Assembly: GCF_900465055.1 (NCBI RefSeq)
Contig: NZ_LS483250.1
Coordinates: forward strand, 2,108,001 to 2,172,000
Length of the DNA: 64,000 nt
Direction: 5' to 3'
From: Moritella yayanosii
GTDB taxonomy: Bacteria; Pseudomonadota; Gammaproteobacteria; Enterobacterales; Moritellaceae
Shown here: positions 27,759 through 39,437 of the stretch, one piece after another
Position numbering within the stretch: the first letter of the stretch is position 1
How the letters are laid out: each line of letters begins with the position of its first letter
The notes under the pieces: model-generated
The model's input: the letters and a program-made list of their open reading frames with translations, nothing else
Told to the model about the DNA's origin: nothing
Database searches by the model: none
Translations under genes and position numbers: made by a program

Positions 27759-29483
27759 ATGGAAAAAATTTTAGAAGCGCAAATAGCCGGGTCATTATTA
27801 GCATCATTTGATGCTTTTTACAGCCGTTTTTTAGAAGTCACCCGTGGTGCAAAGTTACGCTTTGAGAACGCCGATTGGCACGGTGTGCAAATCGCCGCAA
27901 AACAACGTATCAGCCTCTATGATGACCACGTCGGTAAAACCGCCCAGCAAATGCAGGCGCTTGCCGCAGAGGCCGAAGCCGACCAAGTATTTCTGCAAGG
28001 CATTAAGCGTGAGTACGAGGCACTATTACAACATTACCCCAATTTTGAAATAGCCGAGAGTTTCTTTAATTCGGTTTATCGCCGTGTCTTTAAACATACC
28101 AATATATACAAAGATCAACTCTTCATCACCAATGCCAATCGCGTGCGAGATCCCACCTTCCCAAATAATTTTTATCGCCGTTATAGCCGCGGTAGTGATT
28201 TCTCGGTGATCTTACGCAAGATCATTAGTGGTTATACCTTTACCGCACGTTGGGAGAACTTGGACCGGGACCTTGCTAATGTAGTGGATTACCTGAACCA
28301 GCATGCGCCTAAACAACTTACCGATGCCAAGCATATCGAAGTGCACATGCTCAACGAGGTATTCTATCGTAACAAGGGCGCATACCTGATGGGTAAGATC
28401 TTTGCAGATGGACAAATGTATCCACTGGTATTTCCGATTTTGAATAACGAAGAAAACGAGATCTATTTAGATACGGTTATTTTTGAAAAAGAAGAAACCA
28501 GTATTCTGTTTGGTTTTGCCCGTGCTTATTTCTTTGTTTATGCCCCTGAGCCTGGTGCTATCGTGCAGTTTCTAAAACCCATGCTCCCGCATAAAACCAA
28601 CTTTGAGATCTACTCTGCTATCGGTTGTCAAAAACACGCAAAAACCGAACTGTTTCGCCACTATATAGCGCACCTAGATAACTCTGACGATAAATTCATT
28701 ATTGCCCCAGGTATTAAAGGCATGGTGATGAGCGTATTTACCCTGCCTTCTTATGATGTGGTATTTAAGATCATTAAAGATGAGTTTGCACCACCGAAAC
28801 AAATCGATCATGCCACAGTAAAAGCTAAGTATCAGATCGTGAAATCCCATGATCGAGTCGGTCGTATGGCAGATACCCAGCAATTTAAGAACTTTGCCTT
28901 TCCAAAAGATCGTTTCAGTCAAGAACTCCTAGATGAGTTATTGGCCGTTGCGCCGTCAATTATAAAACTGACTAACAGTAAAGTGGTGATCAAACATCTG
29001 TACATTGAGCGTAAAATGATCCCATTAAACATCTATCTCGAACAAGCAAATGAAGAAGAATTGGATAACGCCATTGATGAATACGGCAATGCGATCAAGC
29101 AACTTGCTGCCGCAAACATTTTCCCTGGTGATATGTTATTTAAAAACTTTGGCGTGACCCGTCATCATCGGGTGATATTTTACGATTATGATGAGATCTC
29201 ATATATGCATGAAGTTAACTTCCGCTACATTCCACCGCCACGCTACCCTGAGGACATCATGCTGGCTGAACCTTGGTTTGCTGTCGCACCCAACGATGTT
29301 TTTCCGGAGGAGTTTGAGACTTTCTTATTATCTCGACCTGAAATTAACAAGTTGTTTAAAAAATACCATTCAGATCTGCTTGATGCTGATTACTGGAAAG
29401 GACTGCAAGACAATATTAATCGCGGTAACTACAATGATGTATTTCCTTATCGCCGAGCTCGACGTTTTAACCGGAACACATAA
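27759..29483 (+). CDS. aceK: Isocitrate dehydrogenase kinase/phosphatase
   Basis: Bifunctional enzyme that phosphorylates and dephosphorylates isocitrate dehydrogenase, switching carbon between TCA cycle and glyoxylate shunt. The 574 aa protein agrees with E. coli AceK over its length: AESFFNSVYRRVF, VFGFARAYFFVYAP-type block, AIGCQKHAKTE, APGIKGMVMSVFTLP, HDRVGRMADTQ, HLYIERKMIPLNIYLEQ and AANIFPGDMLFKNFGVTRH. It is not next to aceB/aceA here, so regulation is separate from the isocitrate lyase operon (or those genes lie elsewhere). Ends at a perfect hairpin shared with convergent rraA. Confidence 0.97.
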   Translation: MEKILEAQIAGSLLASFDAFYSRFLEVTRGAKLRFENADWHGVQIAAKQRISLYDDHVGKTAQQMQALAAEAEADQVFLQGIKREYEALLQHYPNFEIAESFFNSVYRRVFKHTNIYKDQLFITNANRVRDPTFPNNFYRRYSRGSDFSVILRKIISGYTFTARWENLDRDLANVVDYLNQHAPKQLTDAKHIEVHMLNEVFYRNKGAYLMGKIFADGQMYPLVFPILNNEENEIYLDTVIFEKEETSILFGFARAYFFVYAPEPGAIVQFLKPMLPHKTNFEIYSAIGCQKHAKTELFRHYIAHLDNSDDKFIIAPGIKGMVMSVFTLPSYDVVFKIIKDEFAPPKQIDHATVKAKYQIVKSHDRVGRMADTQQFKNFAFPKDRFSQELLDELLAVAPSIIKLTNSKVVIKHLYIERKMIPLNIYLEQANEEELDNAIDEYGNAIKQLAAANIFPGDMLFKNFGVTRHHRVIFYDYDEISYMHEVNFRYIPPPRYPEDIMLAEPWFAVAPNDVFPEEFETFLLSRPEINKLFKKYHSDLLDADYWKGLQDNINRGNYNDVFPYRRARRFNRNT

Positions 29484-29544
29484 TCTTTGACCGAAACACC
29501 GAGCTAAAGCAACAACAGTTAGCAGAAGATAACTGAATACAAAC

Positions 29545-29577
29545 ATAATGAGGTTAATTATCCATTAACCTCATTAT
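29545..29577. terminator. Hairpin between convergent aceK and rraA
   Basis: A perfect 14-bp stem (29545-29558 with 29564-29577) around the loop TATCC. U-tracts are poor on both sides, so it may act mainly as an mRNA 3'-end stabiliser or a weak bidirectional terminator. Confidence 0.7.
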
Positions 29578-29631
29578 CTACTCTTCCCTTCATAAAAATA
29601 CCTAATCACTGCTAACGCTAATCATGCGCTG

Positions 29632-30111
29632 TTACAGCAAGGGTTCTTTCGCTACGACAACCCCATTTAAATCGGCATAGATATAATCACCGTCAGCAAT
29701 ACTCACGCCAGCAAAATGCAAGTCGATACCTACGTCACCTAAACCACGTTTTTCAGTTTTGACTGGACAGGCCGTTATCGCTTTAACACCTAGGTTCAGG
29801 GTATTAATGGTTGCAACATCTCGAATAGCGCCATAAATGACAAAACCAGCCCAGCCATTGTTCACCGCATTTTCGGCAATCATATCGCCAAGCAGTGCAC
29901 GCCGTATCGACCCGCCGCCATCAATAACCAAAATACGTCCTTCACCTGGCGTGCCGGCAAGTTCTTTCACCAGTGAGTTATCTTCAAAACATTTAACCGT
30001 GACCGCTTGGCCACTAAAAATAGTCGCGTTACCATAACTTTGAAAAATAGGCTCCATCACGGATAATTGATCGAAATGGTGATCACACAGATCGGGTAAT
30101 AGGTCTAACAT
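29632..30111 (-). CDS. rraA: Ribonuclease E activity regulator RraA
   Basis: Trimeric protein that binds RNase E and dampens mRNA decay. The 159 aa protein has TVKCFEDNSLVKELAGTPGEGR, the VIDGGGSIRRALLGD signature and VIYGAIRDV, all typical of the RraA fold (formerly MenG). Length is right for RraA (about 160). Isolated gene, convergent with aceK. A related aldolase function is possible in other RraA-fold proteins but the LVIDGGGS-R-ALLG stretch favours RraA. Confidence 0.92.
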   Translation of the reverse strand: MLDLLPDLCDHHFDQLSVMEPIFQSYGNATIFSGQAVTVKCFEDNSLVKELAGTPGEGRILVIDGGGSIRRALLGDMIAENAVNNGWAGFVIYGAIRDVATINTLNLGVKAITACPVKTEKRGLGDVGIDLHFAGVSIADGDYIYADLNGVVVAKEPLL

Positions 30112-30479
30112 AGTCCATCCTTAGCATCGTTATTCTTTATTGCTGACAATCCCATAGCAATTCGTTAATAAAACTACCCACATATTAGCGCAGATCAATT
30201 ATTCCAATCTATAATTAATTAACAAAATATATACATAGACAAGAATTAATCAATAAAACTTACCAAATTGTAATTTGATTACATTTTAAAGAATAAAACT
30301 ATTCTTTAGTCATCAACATCACGATTCATCAAAATAAGTCACTATCAATAAATAATATCACACCACATCCAGATAAATAAACATGAAGAGTAAGCACTAT
30401 AAACCCACTAACACCGCTAAATGCGGGCTGAAGTAGCAAATAATACTATTGGTGAAAATATTTTTAGTATATATCAGCA

Positions 30480-30513
30480 GGGCTTACGGCGTAATTTACA
30501 CGCCATTAAGCCC
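30480..30513. repeat. Hairpin GGGCTTA-GGCGT in the arcA upstream region
   Basis: GGGCTTACGGCGT (30480-30492) can pair with ACGCCATTAAGCCC (30500-30513), 12 paired bases with a small internal bulge and a 7-nt loop. No T-run follows. It might be a small-RNA element or a repeated extragenic palindrome; other copies cannot be checked here. Confidence 0.5.
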
Positions 30514-30674
30514 AACGTATGTACGTTTAAAGCCATGTGTGAATTTCAAAAAATATTTGTAACAAATTGATTTATATATTTTAAATACACTAAAATATAT
30601 AACAAAACCACTATTTTAATTAAATTTAGTCTAGTAATCATGCTTAAATATAAAATATAACTAATTAGAGTTAT

Positions 30675-30688
30675 TTGATAAATATCAA
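30675..30688. promoter_or_regulatory. FNR-type binding site upstream of arcA
   Basis: TTGAT-AAAT-ATCAA is a perfect match to the FNR consensus TTGAT-N4-ATCAA. If the TATACT at 30730 is the -10 box, the site would be centred about 60 bp before the start, a class I activator position. In E. coli FNR raises arcA expression anaerobically, so the site makes sense. Confidence 0.75.
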
Positions 30689-30930
30689 ATCATGTTGAGT
30701 TATTACGTAACATAATTACATTAGGTTGTTATACTGCTGTTAATAACATATAATCCTACAGTTAAGGAAGCCGTAATACTATATATCCTACTGCAGCCCG
30801 CTGTTTTAGGTAAATAGTCTTATATTTCATGGATGTATTACTCTTACTCCTGCATTAATTGATATGCGAATTAATCGTCAATATCAATAAGCTGGGCTCT
30901 ATTTGATCCAACGCGGAACTAGGTACGTTT

Positions 30931-31647
30931 ATGCAAACCCCAAACATTCTTATCGTAGAAGATGAACTCGTTACACGTAATACTCTCAAAAGCATCTTCG
31001 AAGCTGAAGGTTATTCAGTACATGAAGCAAGTAACGGCGATGAAATGTATGAGATCATTACCAATAACCCTATCAGCCTGGTAATCATGGATATTAATCT
31101 TCCAGGTAAAAATGGCTTACTGTTAGCACGTGAACTACGTGAAAAACATAATCTAGCCCTGATGTTTTTAACTGGTCGCGACAATGAAGTTGACAAGATT
31201 TTAGGTCTCGAAATTGGTGCTGACGATTACATTACCAAACCATTTAACCCACGTGAATTAACGATTCGTGCGCGTAACCTACTAGGCCGTACTTTTACGA
31301 AAACCCCAGTAGCAGACGAAGAAAAAGCAATCATTGAAGAATATGAATTCAATGGCTGGCGTCTGAATATCAACAGCCGTTCTTTAATTAGTCCGCTGAA
31401 TGATTCGTTCAAACTACCACGTAGTGAATTCCGTGCAATGCTACACTTTGTAGAGAACCCAGGTAAAATTCAAACGCGTGCAATGTTATTGAAAAAAATG
31501 ACAGGCCGTGAACTGAAACCACACGATCGTACTGTCGATGTAACTATTCGTCGTATCCGTAAGCATTTTGAAAGCATTGCTGATACGCCAGAGATCATCG
31601 CGACAATCCACGGTGAAGGTTACCGTTTTTGTGGTGAATTAAGCTAA
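30931..31647 (+). CDS. arcA: Aerobic respiration response regulator ArcA
   Basis: OmpR-family regulator phosphorylated by ArcB under low oxygen; represses aerobic genes. The 238 aa protein has a receiver domain (1-120) with phospho-acceptor Asp54 in [12 protein letters not shown], Lys in [11 protein letters not shown], and a winged-helix DNA-binding domain (about 135-235) with [17 protein letters not shown]. Nearly identical to the E. coli protein in the receiver. Monocistronic, with a long upstream control region and its own terminator. Confidence 0.98.
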   Translation: MQTPNILIVEDELVTRNTLKSIFEAEGYSVHEASNGDEMYEIITNNPISLVIMDINLPGKNGLLLARELREKHNLALMFLTGRDNEVDKILGLEIGADDYITKPFNPRELTIRARNLLGRTFTKTPVADEEKAIIEEYEFNGWRLNINSRSLISPLNDSFKLPRSEFRAMLHFVENPGKIQTRAMLLKKMTGRELKPHDRTVDVTIRRIRKHFESIADTPEIIATIHGEGYRFCGELS

Positions 31648-31696
31648 GTTAGCTTCATTCACATATAATTCGCTGCGCTTTACTGTGTAGCAAATT

Positions 31697-31731
31697 ATAA
31701 AAAAAGCGCTAATAATTAGCGCTTTTTTTGT
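31697..31731 (+). terminator. Bidirectional terminator between arcA and cheV
   Basis: AAAAAGCGCTAAT pairs with ATTAGCGCTTTTT (about 31701-31727), followed by T on one strand and preceded by A on the other; serves convergent arcA and cheV. Confidence 0.9.
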
Positions 31732-31749
31732 GCCTAGCATTCTTGCTTA

Positions 31750-32637
31750 TTAAATCTGACTAAGCTTATCTCGCCCTTTTACGCCACGTAGAATGGCTTG
31801 CAATAACTCACTGGCATCAAATTTAGTTAACGCTTCATCGGCACCGATTTGCTGTGCACGTTCAGTGCTAATAGCACTCGATAACGAAGTATGCAGAATG
31901 ATGTAAGTCGCAGATACATTCGGTGTACTACGCACTTCAAATGCAACTTCATAGCCGTCTAAGCCTGGCATTTCGATATCACTGACCAACACATCGATTG
32001 GCTTACCAGATTCGACTGCCGACTGCATTATGGCTAATGCATCTTGACCATTATTTGACACTTGATAATGAATACCTGCTGCATCGAGTGCACCAGCAAG
32101 TTGATTACGCGCGACCATTGAATCATCCACCACCAAAATTTCTTTAGTGCGCAGTTGTTCAAGTTCAAGCTCACTAAACTGGGGTAACTCCACATCATAA
32201 TTTGGATAAATGTCCGCTAACAAGCGTTCCACATCCATCAATTGCACTAATTGATCATCAAGCTTCATCACCCCTATGGTATATATATTACAACCGAGTG
32301 ATGGATCTGGCGCCGAGATATCTTTCCAACTGCAATGCATGATCTTATCAATATGACGTACCAAAAAACCGACAACCTGACGGCTACAATCGGTGATAAT
32401 AATATTACACGAGTCATATTCTTCTTTACTGACAGGGCGATAACCAACAGCATTCGCCATATCAATAATAGGAATAGTCCGACCTCGCAGTGTCGCTGCA
32501 CCCATCACCATAGGGTGAGAACCCGGTATAGAATAAAGGCGGGGGGAGGGTACGATCTCCTGTACTTTCAACGTGCCTATGGCAAATTTTTGCTGGAGAT
32601 TCAACTTAAATAATAATAAACCTTGTGACTGACTCAT
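31750..32637 (-). CDS. cheV: Chemotaxis coupling protein CheV
   Basis: Couples chemoreceptors to CheA and adds an adaptation receiver. The 295 aa protein has an N-terminal CheW domain (about 1-160; LLLFKLNLQQKFAIGTLKV, GAATLRGRTIPIIDM) and a C-terminal receiver with acidic pocket in ILVVDDSMVARNQL and phospho-acceptor Asp220 in VSDIEMPGLDG. No other chemotaxis genes are nearby, so it is an orphan serving a chemotaxis array encoded elsewhere. Confidence 0.93.
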   Translation of the reverse strand: MSQSQGLLLFKLNLQQKFAIGTLKVQEIVPSPRLYSIPGSHPMVMGAATLRGRTIPIIDMANAVGYRPVSKEEYDSCNIIITDCSRQVVGFLVRHIDKIMHCSWKDISAPDPSLGCNIYTIGVMKLDDQLVQLMDVERLLADIYPNYDVELPQFSELELEQLRTKEILVVDDSMVARNQLAGALDAAGIHYQVSNNGQDALAIMQSAVESGKPIDVLVSDIEMPGLDGYEVAFEVRSTPNVSATYIILHTSLSSAISTERAQQIGADEALTKFDASELLQAILRGVKGRDKLSQI

Positions 32638-32775
32638 TACCCTTCCTACTTATTAATTAATACATTTACCTTTGACCTCCGACTATAGCATAGTTAATTA
32701 TTTATACTATTTTATGTAATAAAAATAGTGACTAGGACATGATGCCTATACTTATTTAGTAGAAAGTAGTGATTT

Positions 32776-32806
32776 ACAAAAAAAGACCGCAATAAATGCG
32801 GTCTTA
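32776..32806 (-). terminator. Terminator of purL
   Basis: AAGACCGCA pairs with TGCGGTCTT around the loop ATAAA (within 32783-32805); on the - strand the stem is followed by TTTTTTTGT. Lies about 30 bp downstream of the purL stop. Confidence 0.88.
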
Positions 32807-32833
32807 ATTATTGACAATATAACTTAGATAAGA

Positions 32834-35800
32834 TTAACCTAAATTCACACGCGCATTGCGGAACATACGCATCCACGGGCTATCTTCGCCCCACTCTTCT
32901 GGATGCCATGAATTGCTCACACTGCGGAATACACGTTCCGGATGTGGCATCATGATAGTTACGCGGCCATCCGTGGTTGTTAAACCCGTAATACCTAATG
33001 GGGAACCATTTGGGTTTGATGGATATTGCGTCGTAGGTTGACCATAGTTATCAACGAAGTTAAGTGTCACTGTGCCACTGTTTTGTAGTGCTCGCAGATG
33101 CGCATCATCGCGTAATTCAATGCGACCTTCACCGTGAGATACAGCGATAGGCATTCTTGAACCAGCCATGTTACTTAAAAATAATGACGGATTTTTAGGT
33201 ACTTCAACCAAGCTAAAACGTGCTTCAAAACGTTCCGATTGGTTGGTCACGAAACGTGGCCATAATTCTGAACCTGGGATAAGCTCACCCAAGTTAGATA
33301 ACATCTGACAACCATTACATACACCCAGTGAGAAACTGTCTTCACGTTCGAAGAAAGCCGCAAACTGATCGCGTGCTTGGGGGTTAAACAAGATTGATTT
33401 AGCCCAACCTTCACCTGCACCCAGTACGTCGCCGTAAGAGAAACCACCACAAGCAACCAAGCCTGCGAAGTCTGCTAGGTTAACGCGGCCGGCAAGAATA
33501 TCACTCATGTGAATATCTTGAGCAGCAAAACCTGCACGATCAAATGCCGCAGCCATTTCCGTTTGCGAGTTTACACCCTGCTCACGTAAGATAGCCATTT
33601 TTGGTTGTACGCCTGTTGCTATGTAAGGTGCCGCAATATCGTGGTTCACATCAAAGCTTAAGTTAACATTTAGACCAGGGTCTTTCACATCAAGTTTAAG
33701 ATCGAATTCTTCTTGAGCACAACTTGGGTTGTCACGCAGTGCTTGCATTTTCAGCGTTGTTTCAGCCCACATCGCACGGTAATAAGTACGCGATTCAGCT
33801 AATACGATTTCACCGTTACGGGTGAAACGAATCATATCATCTTCATTGGTTGAACCAATCACATGACAACATGCAGCGAGACCGTGGCCTGCTAGTGTTG
33901 TTAGTACTTGTTCCTTCATTGCTGAAGACACTTGGATCACCGCACCTAACTCTTCTGAGTACAGTGCCGCAAGATCATCAGTACCTAGCATATCAAGTTC
34001 AACATCAACACCACAGTGACCAGCAAATGCCATCTCTGTTACTGTCGAGAATAAACCACCGTCACTACGGTCATGGTAAGCCAGTAATGATTGCTCTTTC
34101 ACTAATACTTGCATCGCATCGAAGAAGCCTTTCAGCTGCTCAGCACTATCCACATCGGGTGTATGTTGACCCAGCTGCTTGTATACTTGTGCTAATGATG
34201 AAGCGCCTAGACGATTCTGGCCATTACCTAAATCGATAAGAATAAGGTCAGTTGCGCCTTTGTCAGTGCGTAGCTGCGGGGTGACTGTTTTACGTATATC
34301 AGTCACACGGCCGAATGCAGTAATAATCAGTGATAATGGTGACGTAACTTCTTTGTTTTCACCGTTATCTTCCCAGCGCGTCTTCATTGACATTGAATCT
34401 TTACCCACTGGAATAGTCAGGTTCAATTCAGGGCAAAGTTCTTCACCTACCGCTTTAACAGCCGCATATAAACCCGCATCTTCACCCGGGTGACCCGCTG
34501 CAGACATCCAGTTAGCAGACAAGTTAATACGGGTTAAATCACCAATTTCAGTCGCCGCAATATTGGTTAATGCTTCTGCAACCGCCATACGGCTTGATGC
34601 AGGGAAGTTTAACAATGCTAATGGCGTACGTTCACCAATGGCCATTGCTTCACCAGCGTAAGTATCAAAACTTGCTGCGGTTACTGCGCAATCGGCTACT
34701 GGCACTTGCCAAGGACCAACCATTTGGTCACGTGCAACTAAACCCGTTACCGAGCGGTCACCAATAGTGATCAAGAACGTCTTCTCAGCAATCGCAGGTA
34801 AACGTAATAGCCGCTCTGCAGCATCTTTAACCGTTACACCAGTAAAGTCTAATGCTTCACCTTCGGTTACCAGCGTTGTTGCTTCACGATGCATCTTAGG
34901 TGCTTTACCTAATAATACTTCCATTGGCATATCAATCGGCGTTTCGTCTAATAACGAATCCGTCACCGTCAAATGCAACGCTTCGGTCGCCACGCCAACC
35001 ACAGAGAATGGGGTGCGTTCACGCTTACAAATCGCTTCGAATGTGGCAAGGTTTTCAGGTGCCACAGCCATGACGTAACGTTCTTGTGATTCATTACACC
35101 AGATTTCAAGCGGTGACATGCCTGGTTCATCGTTATTGATATCACGTAATTCGAATTTGGCGCCACGACCACCGTCATGCACAAGTTCAGGGAATGCGTT
35201 TGATAAACCACCCGCGCCCACATCGTGAATAAAAACAATTGGATTGTCGTCACCAAGCTGCCAGCAACGGTCGATCACTTCCTGACAACGACGTTCCATT
35301 TCTGGATTTTCACGTTGTACCGAAGCAAAATCTAAATCTTCGTGTGATTGACCTGAATCCATTGATGAAGCAGCACTGCCACCTAAACCAATATTCATGG
35401 CTGGTCCACCCAGAGCGATAAGTTTCGCGCCTACTGGGATATCTCCTTTTTTAATATGTTGGTCACGGATATTACCCAGACCACCAGCCAGCATAATTGG
35501 CTTGTGGTAACCACGTACTTCCACACCATTATGGCTGTTAACTTCAGCTTCATAAGTACGGAAATAGCCTAATAAGTTAGGACGACCAAATTCGTTATTA
35601 AATGCAGCGCCACCTAGTGGGCCTTCTAGCATAATGTCTAATGCACTAACGATACGACCCGGCTTACCAAAGTCGGTTTCCCACGGCTGTTCAAATCCTG
35701 GAATACGTAAGTTAGATACGCTAAAACCAACTAAACCAGCTTTTGGTTTCGAACCTCGACCCGTTGCGCCTTCATCACGAATTTCACCACCAGAACCTGT

Positions 35801-36727
35801 CGCGGCACCAGGCCAAGGAGATATTGCTGTTGGGTGATTGTGGGTCTCAACTTTCATCAGAATTTGAATATCTTCTTGGTGATATTCATACTGCTGCGTG
35901 TGTGGATCAGGGAAGAAACGGCCGGCTTTTGAACCTTCCATCACCGAAGCATTGTCTTTATATGCAGATAAAACATGATCACCGGTTTGTGCAAAGGTGT
36001 TCTTGATCATCTGGAATAATGATTTTTCTTGCTTTTGACCATCAATGGTCCAGTCAGCATTAAAAATCTTATGACGACAATGCTCTGAGTTTGCCTGAGC
36101 AAACATCATTAATTCGATGTCATTTGGATTACGCTTTAATTGCGTAAAGCTGGCAATCAAATAATCGATTTCATCTTCAGCCAGTGCTAAACCTAATTTA
36201 ACATTCGCATCAACAAGTGCCTCACGGCCACCCGCTAAGATATCAACAGACTTTAATGGGCGCGCTTGTGCTTGCACAAATAACTGTTCCGCCGCATCTA
36301 AGTTATCAAATACAACTTCCATCATACGGTCGTGCATAAGGCTTGCTGTAGTTTGCAGTTGGCTTGGTGTTAGTGGTGTAGATGAAGAGATGTAGTAAGC
36401 GATGCCTCGTTCAAGACGTTTTATTTTAGAAAGGCCGCAGTTGATTGCGATATCGGTAGATTTAGAAGACCAAGGAGAAATAGTGCCGGGACGAGGAGTG
36501 ACGAGAAGGAGAGTTCCTTCGGGAGCATGTTCTGCAATTCTTGGCCCGTAGGTCAACAATTTTTCCAGGACGCTCCGTTCATTGTCACTGAGCGGCTCTG
36601 TTACATCAGCAAAATGAATGTACTCCGCGTAAATTGTTATATCCGATAATCCTACATCATTACAACGTTCAACTAATTTATTAGTACGAAACTCAGAAAG
36701 CGCTGGCGCCCCTCGCATTATATGCAT
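32834..36727 (-). CDS. purL: Phosphoribosylformylglycinamidine synthase, large single-chain form
   Basis: Fourth step of purine synthesis: FGAR plus glutamine plus ATP to FGAM. At 1297 aa it is the fused gammaproteobacterial form, with linker domains, two AIR-synthetase-like halves ([35 protein letters not shown]) and a C-terminal class I glutamine amidotransferase (from about 1040) with nucleophile Cys in [13 protein letters not shown] and the His-Glu pair in MPHPERVFR. Start ATG at 36727 ([13 protein letters not shown]); the internal Met4 would also fit. Monocistronic, divergent from mltF. Confidence 0.98.
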   Translation of the reverse strand: MHIMRGAPALSEFRTNKLVERCNDVGLSDITIYAEYIHFADVTEPLSDNERSVLEKLLTYGPRIAEHAPEGTLLLVTPRPGTISPWSSKSTDIAINCGLSKIKRLERGIAYYISSSTPLTPSQLQTTASLMHDRMMEVVFDNLDAAEQLFVQAQARPLKSVDILAGGREALVDANVKLGLALAEDEIDYLIASFTQLKRNPNDIELMMFAQANSEHCRHKIFNADWTIDGQKQEKSLFQMIKNTFAQTGDHVLSAYKDNASVMEGSKAGRFFPDPHTQQYEYHQEDIQILMKVETHNHPTAISPWPGAATGSGGEIRDEGATGRGSKPKAGLVGFSVSNLRIPGFEQPWETDFGKPGRIVSALDIMLEGPLGGAAFNNEFGRPNLLGYFRTYEAEVNSHNGVEVRGYHKPIMLAGGLGNIRDQHIKKGDIPVGAKLIALGGPAMNIGLGGSAASSMDSGQSHEDLDFASVQRENPEMERRCQEVIDRCWQLGDDNPIVFIHDVGAGGLSNAFPELVHDGGRGAKFELRDINNDEPGMSPLEIWCNESQERYVMAVAPENLATFEAICKRERTPFSVVGVATEALHLTVTDSLLDETPIDMPMEVLLGKAPKMHREATTLVTEGEALDFTGVTVKDAAERLLRLPAIAEKTFLITIGDRSVTGLVARDQMVGPWQVPVADCAVTAASFDTYAGEAMAIGERTPLALLNFPASSRMAVAEALTNIAATEIGDLTRINLSANWMSAAGHPGEDAGLYAAVKAVGEELCPELNLTIPVGKDSMSMKTRWEDNGENKEVTSPLSLIITAFGRVTDIRKTVTPQLRTDKGATDLILIDLGNGQNRLGASSLAQVYKQLGQHTPDVDSAEQLKGFFDAMQVLVKEQSLLAYHDRSDGGLFSTVTEMAFAGHCGVDVELDMLGTDDLAALYSEELGAVIQVSSAMKEQVLTTLAGHGLAACCHVIGSTNEDDMIRFTRNGEIVLAESRTYYRAMWAETTLKMQALRDNPSCAQEEFDLKLDVKDPGLNVNLSFDVNHDIAAPYIATGVQPKMAILREQGVNSQTEMAAAFDRAGFAAQDIHMSDILAGRVNLADFAGLVACGGFSYGDVLGAGEGWAKSILFNPQARDQFAAFFEREDSFSLGVCNGCQMLSNLGELIPGSELWPRFVTNQSERFEARFSLVEVPKNPSLFLSNMAGSRMPIAVSHGEGRIELRDDAHLRALQNSGTVTLNFVDNYGQPTTQYPSNPNGSPLGITGLTTTDGRVTIMMPHPERVFRSVSNSWHPEEWGEDSPWMRMFRNARVNLG

Positions 36728-37004
36728 TAACTTTTTCTCACTAAAAGGGTTACTGGGGAAAAATCCCGATTATTATATGCAAATAATTACAATAACGATA
36801 GCGTTACGTTAATTTACTCATTAATTTTTTAACCCCCTAGCCAATAACATCGTTAATAATATTGATCACATTCTTATTTTACACATACATCATCACTGTT
36901 TTTTTATACAGTTAATAGTAATTGAGTATTGTGTAATGGCAATGAAAACGCTATAAAGATAGAACTCATATAGATATTCACATTTTTATATTAAAGGTTA
37001 TGAT

Positions 37005-38465
37005 TTGCAGACATTTTTAGCACGCTTACAACTCTTTTTTAAACTCGGCTTGATCATTATTTTAAGCCTGGTTGTTTCCGGCTGCATGCAAGAACAAGAT
37101 AGCAGAACCCAATTAGAAAAGATCAAAGCTGCAAAAGAACTGCATGTGAAAACCATTTATGGTCCTGCTAACTACTATATTGAAGGCAATAAACCTGCTG
37201 GGCTTGAATACGAATTGTTAAAACAATTCAGCGATTATCTGGGTGTCGAGTTAATTATCCACCCCTACCATTCACTAAAAACTATGTTAGAAGCAAACTC
37301 GACCAAAGATAAACCTTTTGCGTTATCCGCGGCAGGCTTAACACGCACCAAAAAACGCTTAACTGAATATCGTATGGGACCAAGTTATTATGAGGTAAAA
37401 CAATTACTCATTTATCGTAAAGGCAGCCTAAGACCGCGTAATCTGCAGCAGATTGTCGATCCTATCTACGTAGTAAAAAGTTCCAGTCATGAAGAGTACG
37501 TGCAAAAACTGCAACGTAAGCACCCCGAACTCAACATTACTTATAAAACGTTTCCTGACGAAGAGATCTTATTCAGTAATTTAGAAGCAGGTAACATCAA
37601 ACTCGCGATCGCCGATGATACCTCATTATCTCAGCACCAATATTATTACCCACACTTAAATAAAGCCTTTATACTGGATAATGAACTTGATATCGTTTGG
37701 CTTATGGATAAAAACGATGATGATTCATTAGCCAATGCAGTACTAGCCTTTTTCACCTTGCAGCAAGTATCTGGTAAGATGGAGCAATTACAAGAAAAGT
37801 ATTTTGGCCACATTGATACCTTTGACTTTGTCGATACCCGTACTTTCTTACGCCGTGTTGATTCTCAACTGCCCAAATACGAAGCTTTATTTCGTCAATA
37901 TGCCGGACAATTAGATTGGCGCTTGCTGGCTGCGGTGAGTTACCAAGAATCGCATTGGAATCCCAAGGCAAAGTCACCGACTGGGGTACGTGGCATGATG
38001 ATGCTAACTTGGCCCACTGCCAGAGAATTTGGCGTGACCTCACGTATTGATGCCGAGCAGAGTGTACGGGCTGGTTCAGCCTATTTAGCCAAACTGATTA
38101 ATCGCCTGCCGGATACTATTTCTGAGCACGAAAAACCTTGGTTTGCATTAGCCGCCTATAATATAGGTTACAGTCATTTAATTGATGCGCGAAAAATCAC
38201 CGCAAAACTCGGTGGCAATGAAAATAGCTGGACTGAAGTCAAAGACATCATTCCGTTATTGCAACAACGTAAATGGCATCAATATACCCGTTTTGGTTAC
38301 GCTAGGGGCAATGAGGCGATCAAGTATGTCAGTAATATTCGTAAGTATTACGATAGCTTGCGTTGGTTTGACGAACAAATAAACCTGTCCGAACAAGTTG
38401 CACGTGATGTGGGCTTTAAGTTATCGACAAGAACAGAGCTACGGCTGGTGGCTGGTGACCGCTGA
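37005..38465 (+). CDS. mltF: Membrane-bound lytic murein transglycosylase F
   Basis: Lipoprotein of the outer membrane that cleaves peptidoglycan to 1,6-anhydromuramyl products. The 486 aa protein has a lipoprotein signal with lipobox VSGC (Cys27), an ABC solute-binding-like domain (about 40-270; GLEYELLKQFSDYLGVEL) and a C-terminal family 1 lysozyme-like domain with catalytic Glu in AAVSYQESHWNPKA and the later AAYNIGYSHL. The start must be the TTG at 37005, preceded by AAAGG; no ATG lies before the lipobox in this frame. Divergent from purL, as in E. coli. Confidence 0.94.
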   Translation: MQTFLARLQLFFKLGLIIILSLVVSGCMQEQDSRTQLEKIKAAKELHVKTIYGPANYYIEGNKPAGLEYELLKQFSDYLGVELIIHPYHSLKTMLEANSTKDKPFALSAAGLTRTKKRLTEYRMGPSYYEVKQLLIYRKGSLRPRNLQQIVDPIYVVKSSSHEEYVQKLQRKHPELNITYKTFPDEEILFSNLEAGNIKLAIADDTSLSQHQYYYPHLNKAFILDNELDIVWLMDKNDDDSLANAVLAFFTLQQVSGKMEQLQEKYFGHIDTFDFVDTRTFLRRVDSQLPKYEALFRQYAGQLDWRLLAAVSYQESHWNPKAKSPTGVRGMMMLTWPTAREFGVTSRIDAEQSVRAGSAYLAKLINRLPDTISEHEKPWFALAAYNIGYSHLIDARKITAKLGGNENSWTEVKDIIPLLQQRKWHQYTRFGYARGNEAIKYVSNIRKYYDSLRWFDEQINLSEQVARDVGFKLSTRTELRLVAGDR

Positions 38466-38612
38466 ATTTAAATAACATCTATTCGCTGTCACAATATACG
38501 CATAAAACTGACATAAAAGTTTCATGTGCATCTTATTTATATTACTGTATGTTTATAACCATAACGATAAGATAACGCCTAGGACTAGGACTAGAATATT
38601 AAGGATCACAAG

Positions 38613-39319
<707 letters not shown>

Positions 39320-39367
39320 CTACAATGCAGTGTAATTTATGACGATAATAGCATAAATTAAACAGCA

Positions 39368-39410
39368 ACAAAAAAAGGGTAAGCCCGATTCTCTCCGGCT
39401 TACCCTTTCA
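39368..39410 (-). terminator. Terminator of the kbl-tdh operon
   Basis: AAAGGGTAAGCC (39374-39385) pairs with GGCTTACCCTTT (39397-39408), 12 bp perfect, with a T-run on the - strand. It lies 28 bp after the tdh stop. Confidence 0.9.
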
Positions 39411-39437
39411 GCATTAATCTAGGAGATTAACGTTATA

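Larger units (their letters stand above)
30112..30930. other. Long AT-rich regulatory region upstream of arcA
   Basis: Over 800 bp without a convincing gene. It contains an imperfect hairpin (30480-30513), a perfect FNR-type palindrome (30675-30688) and a plausible arcA promoter (-10 TATACT at 30730-30735). No small ORF with a good ribosome site was found; a small RNA cannot be excluded. Confidence 0.6.
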
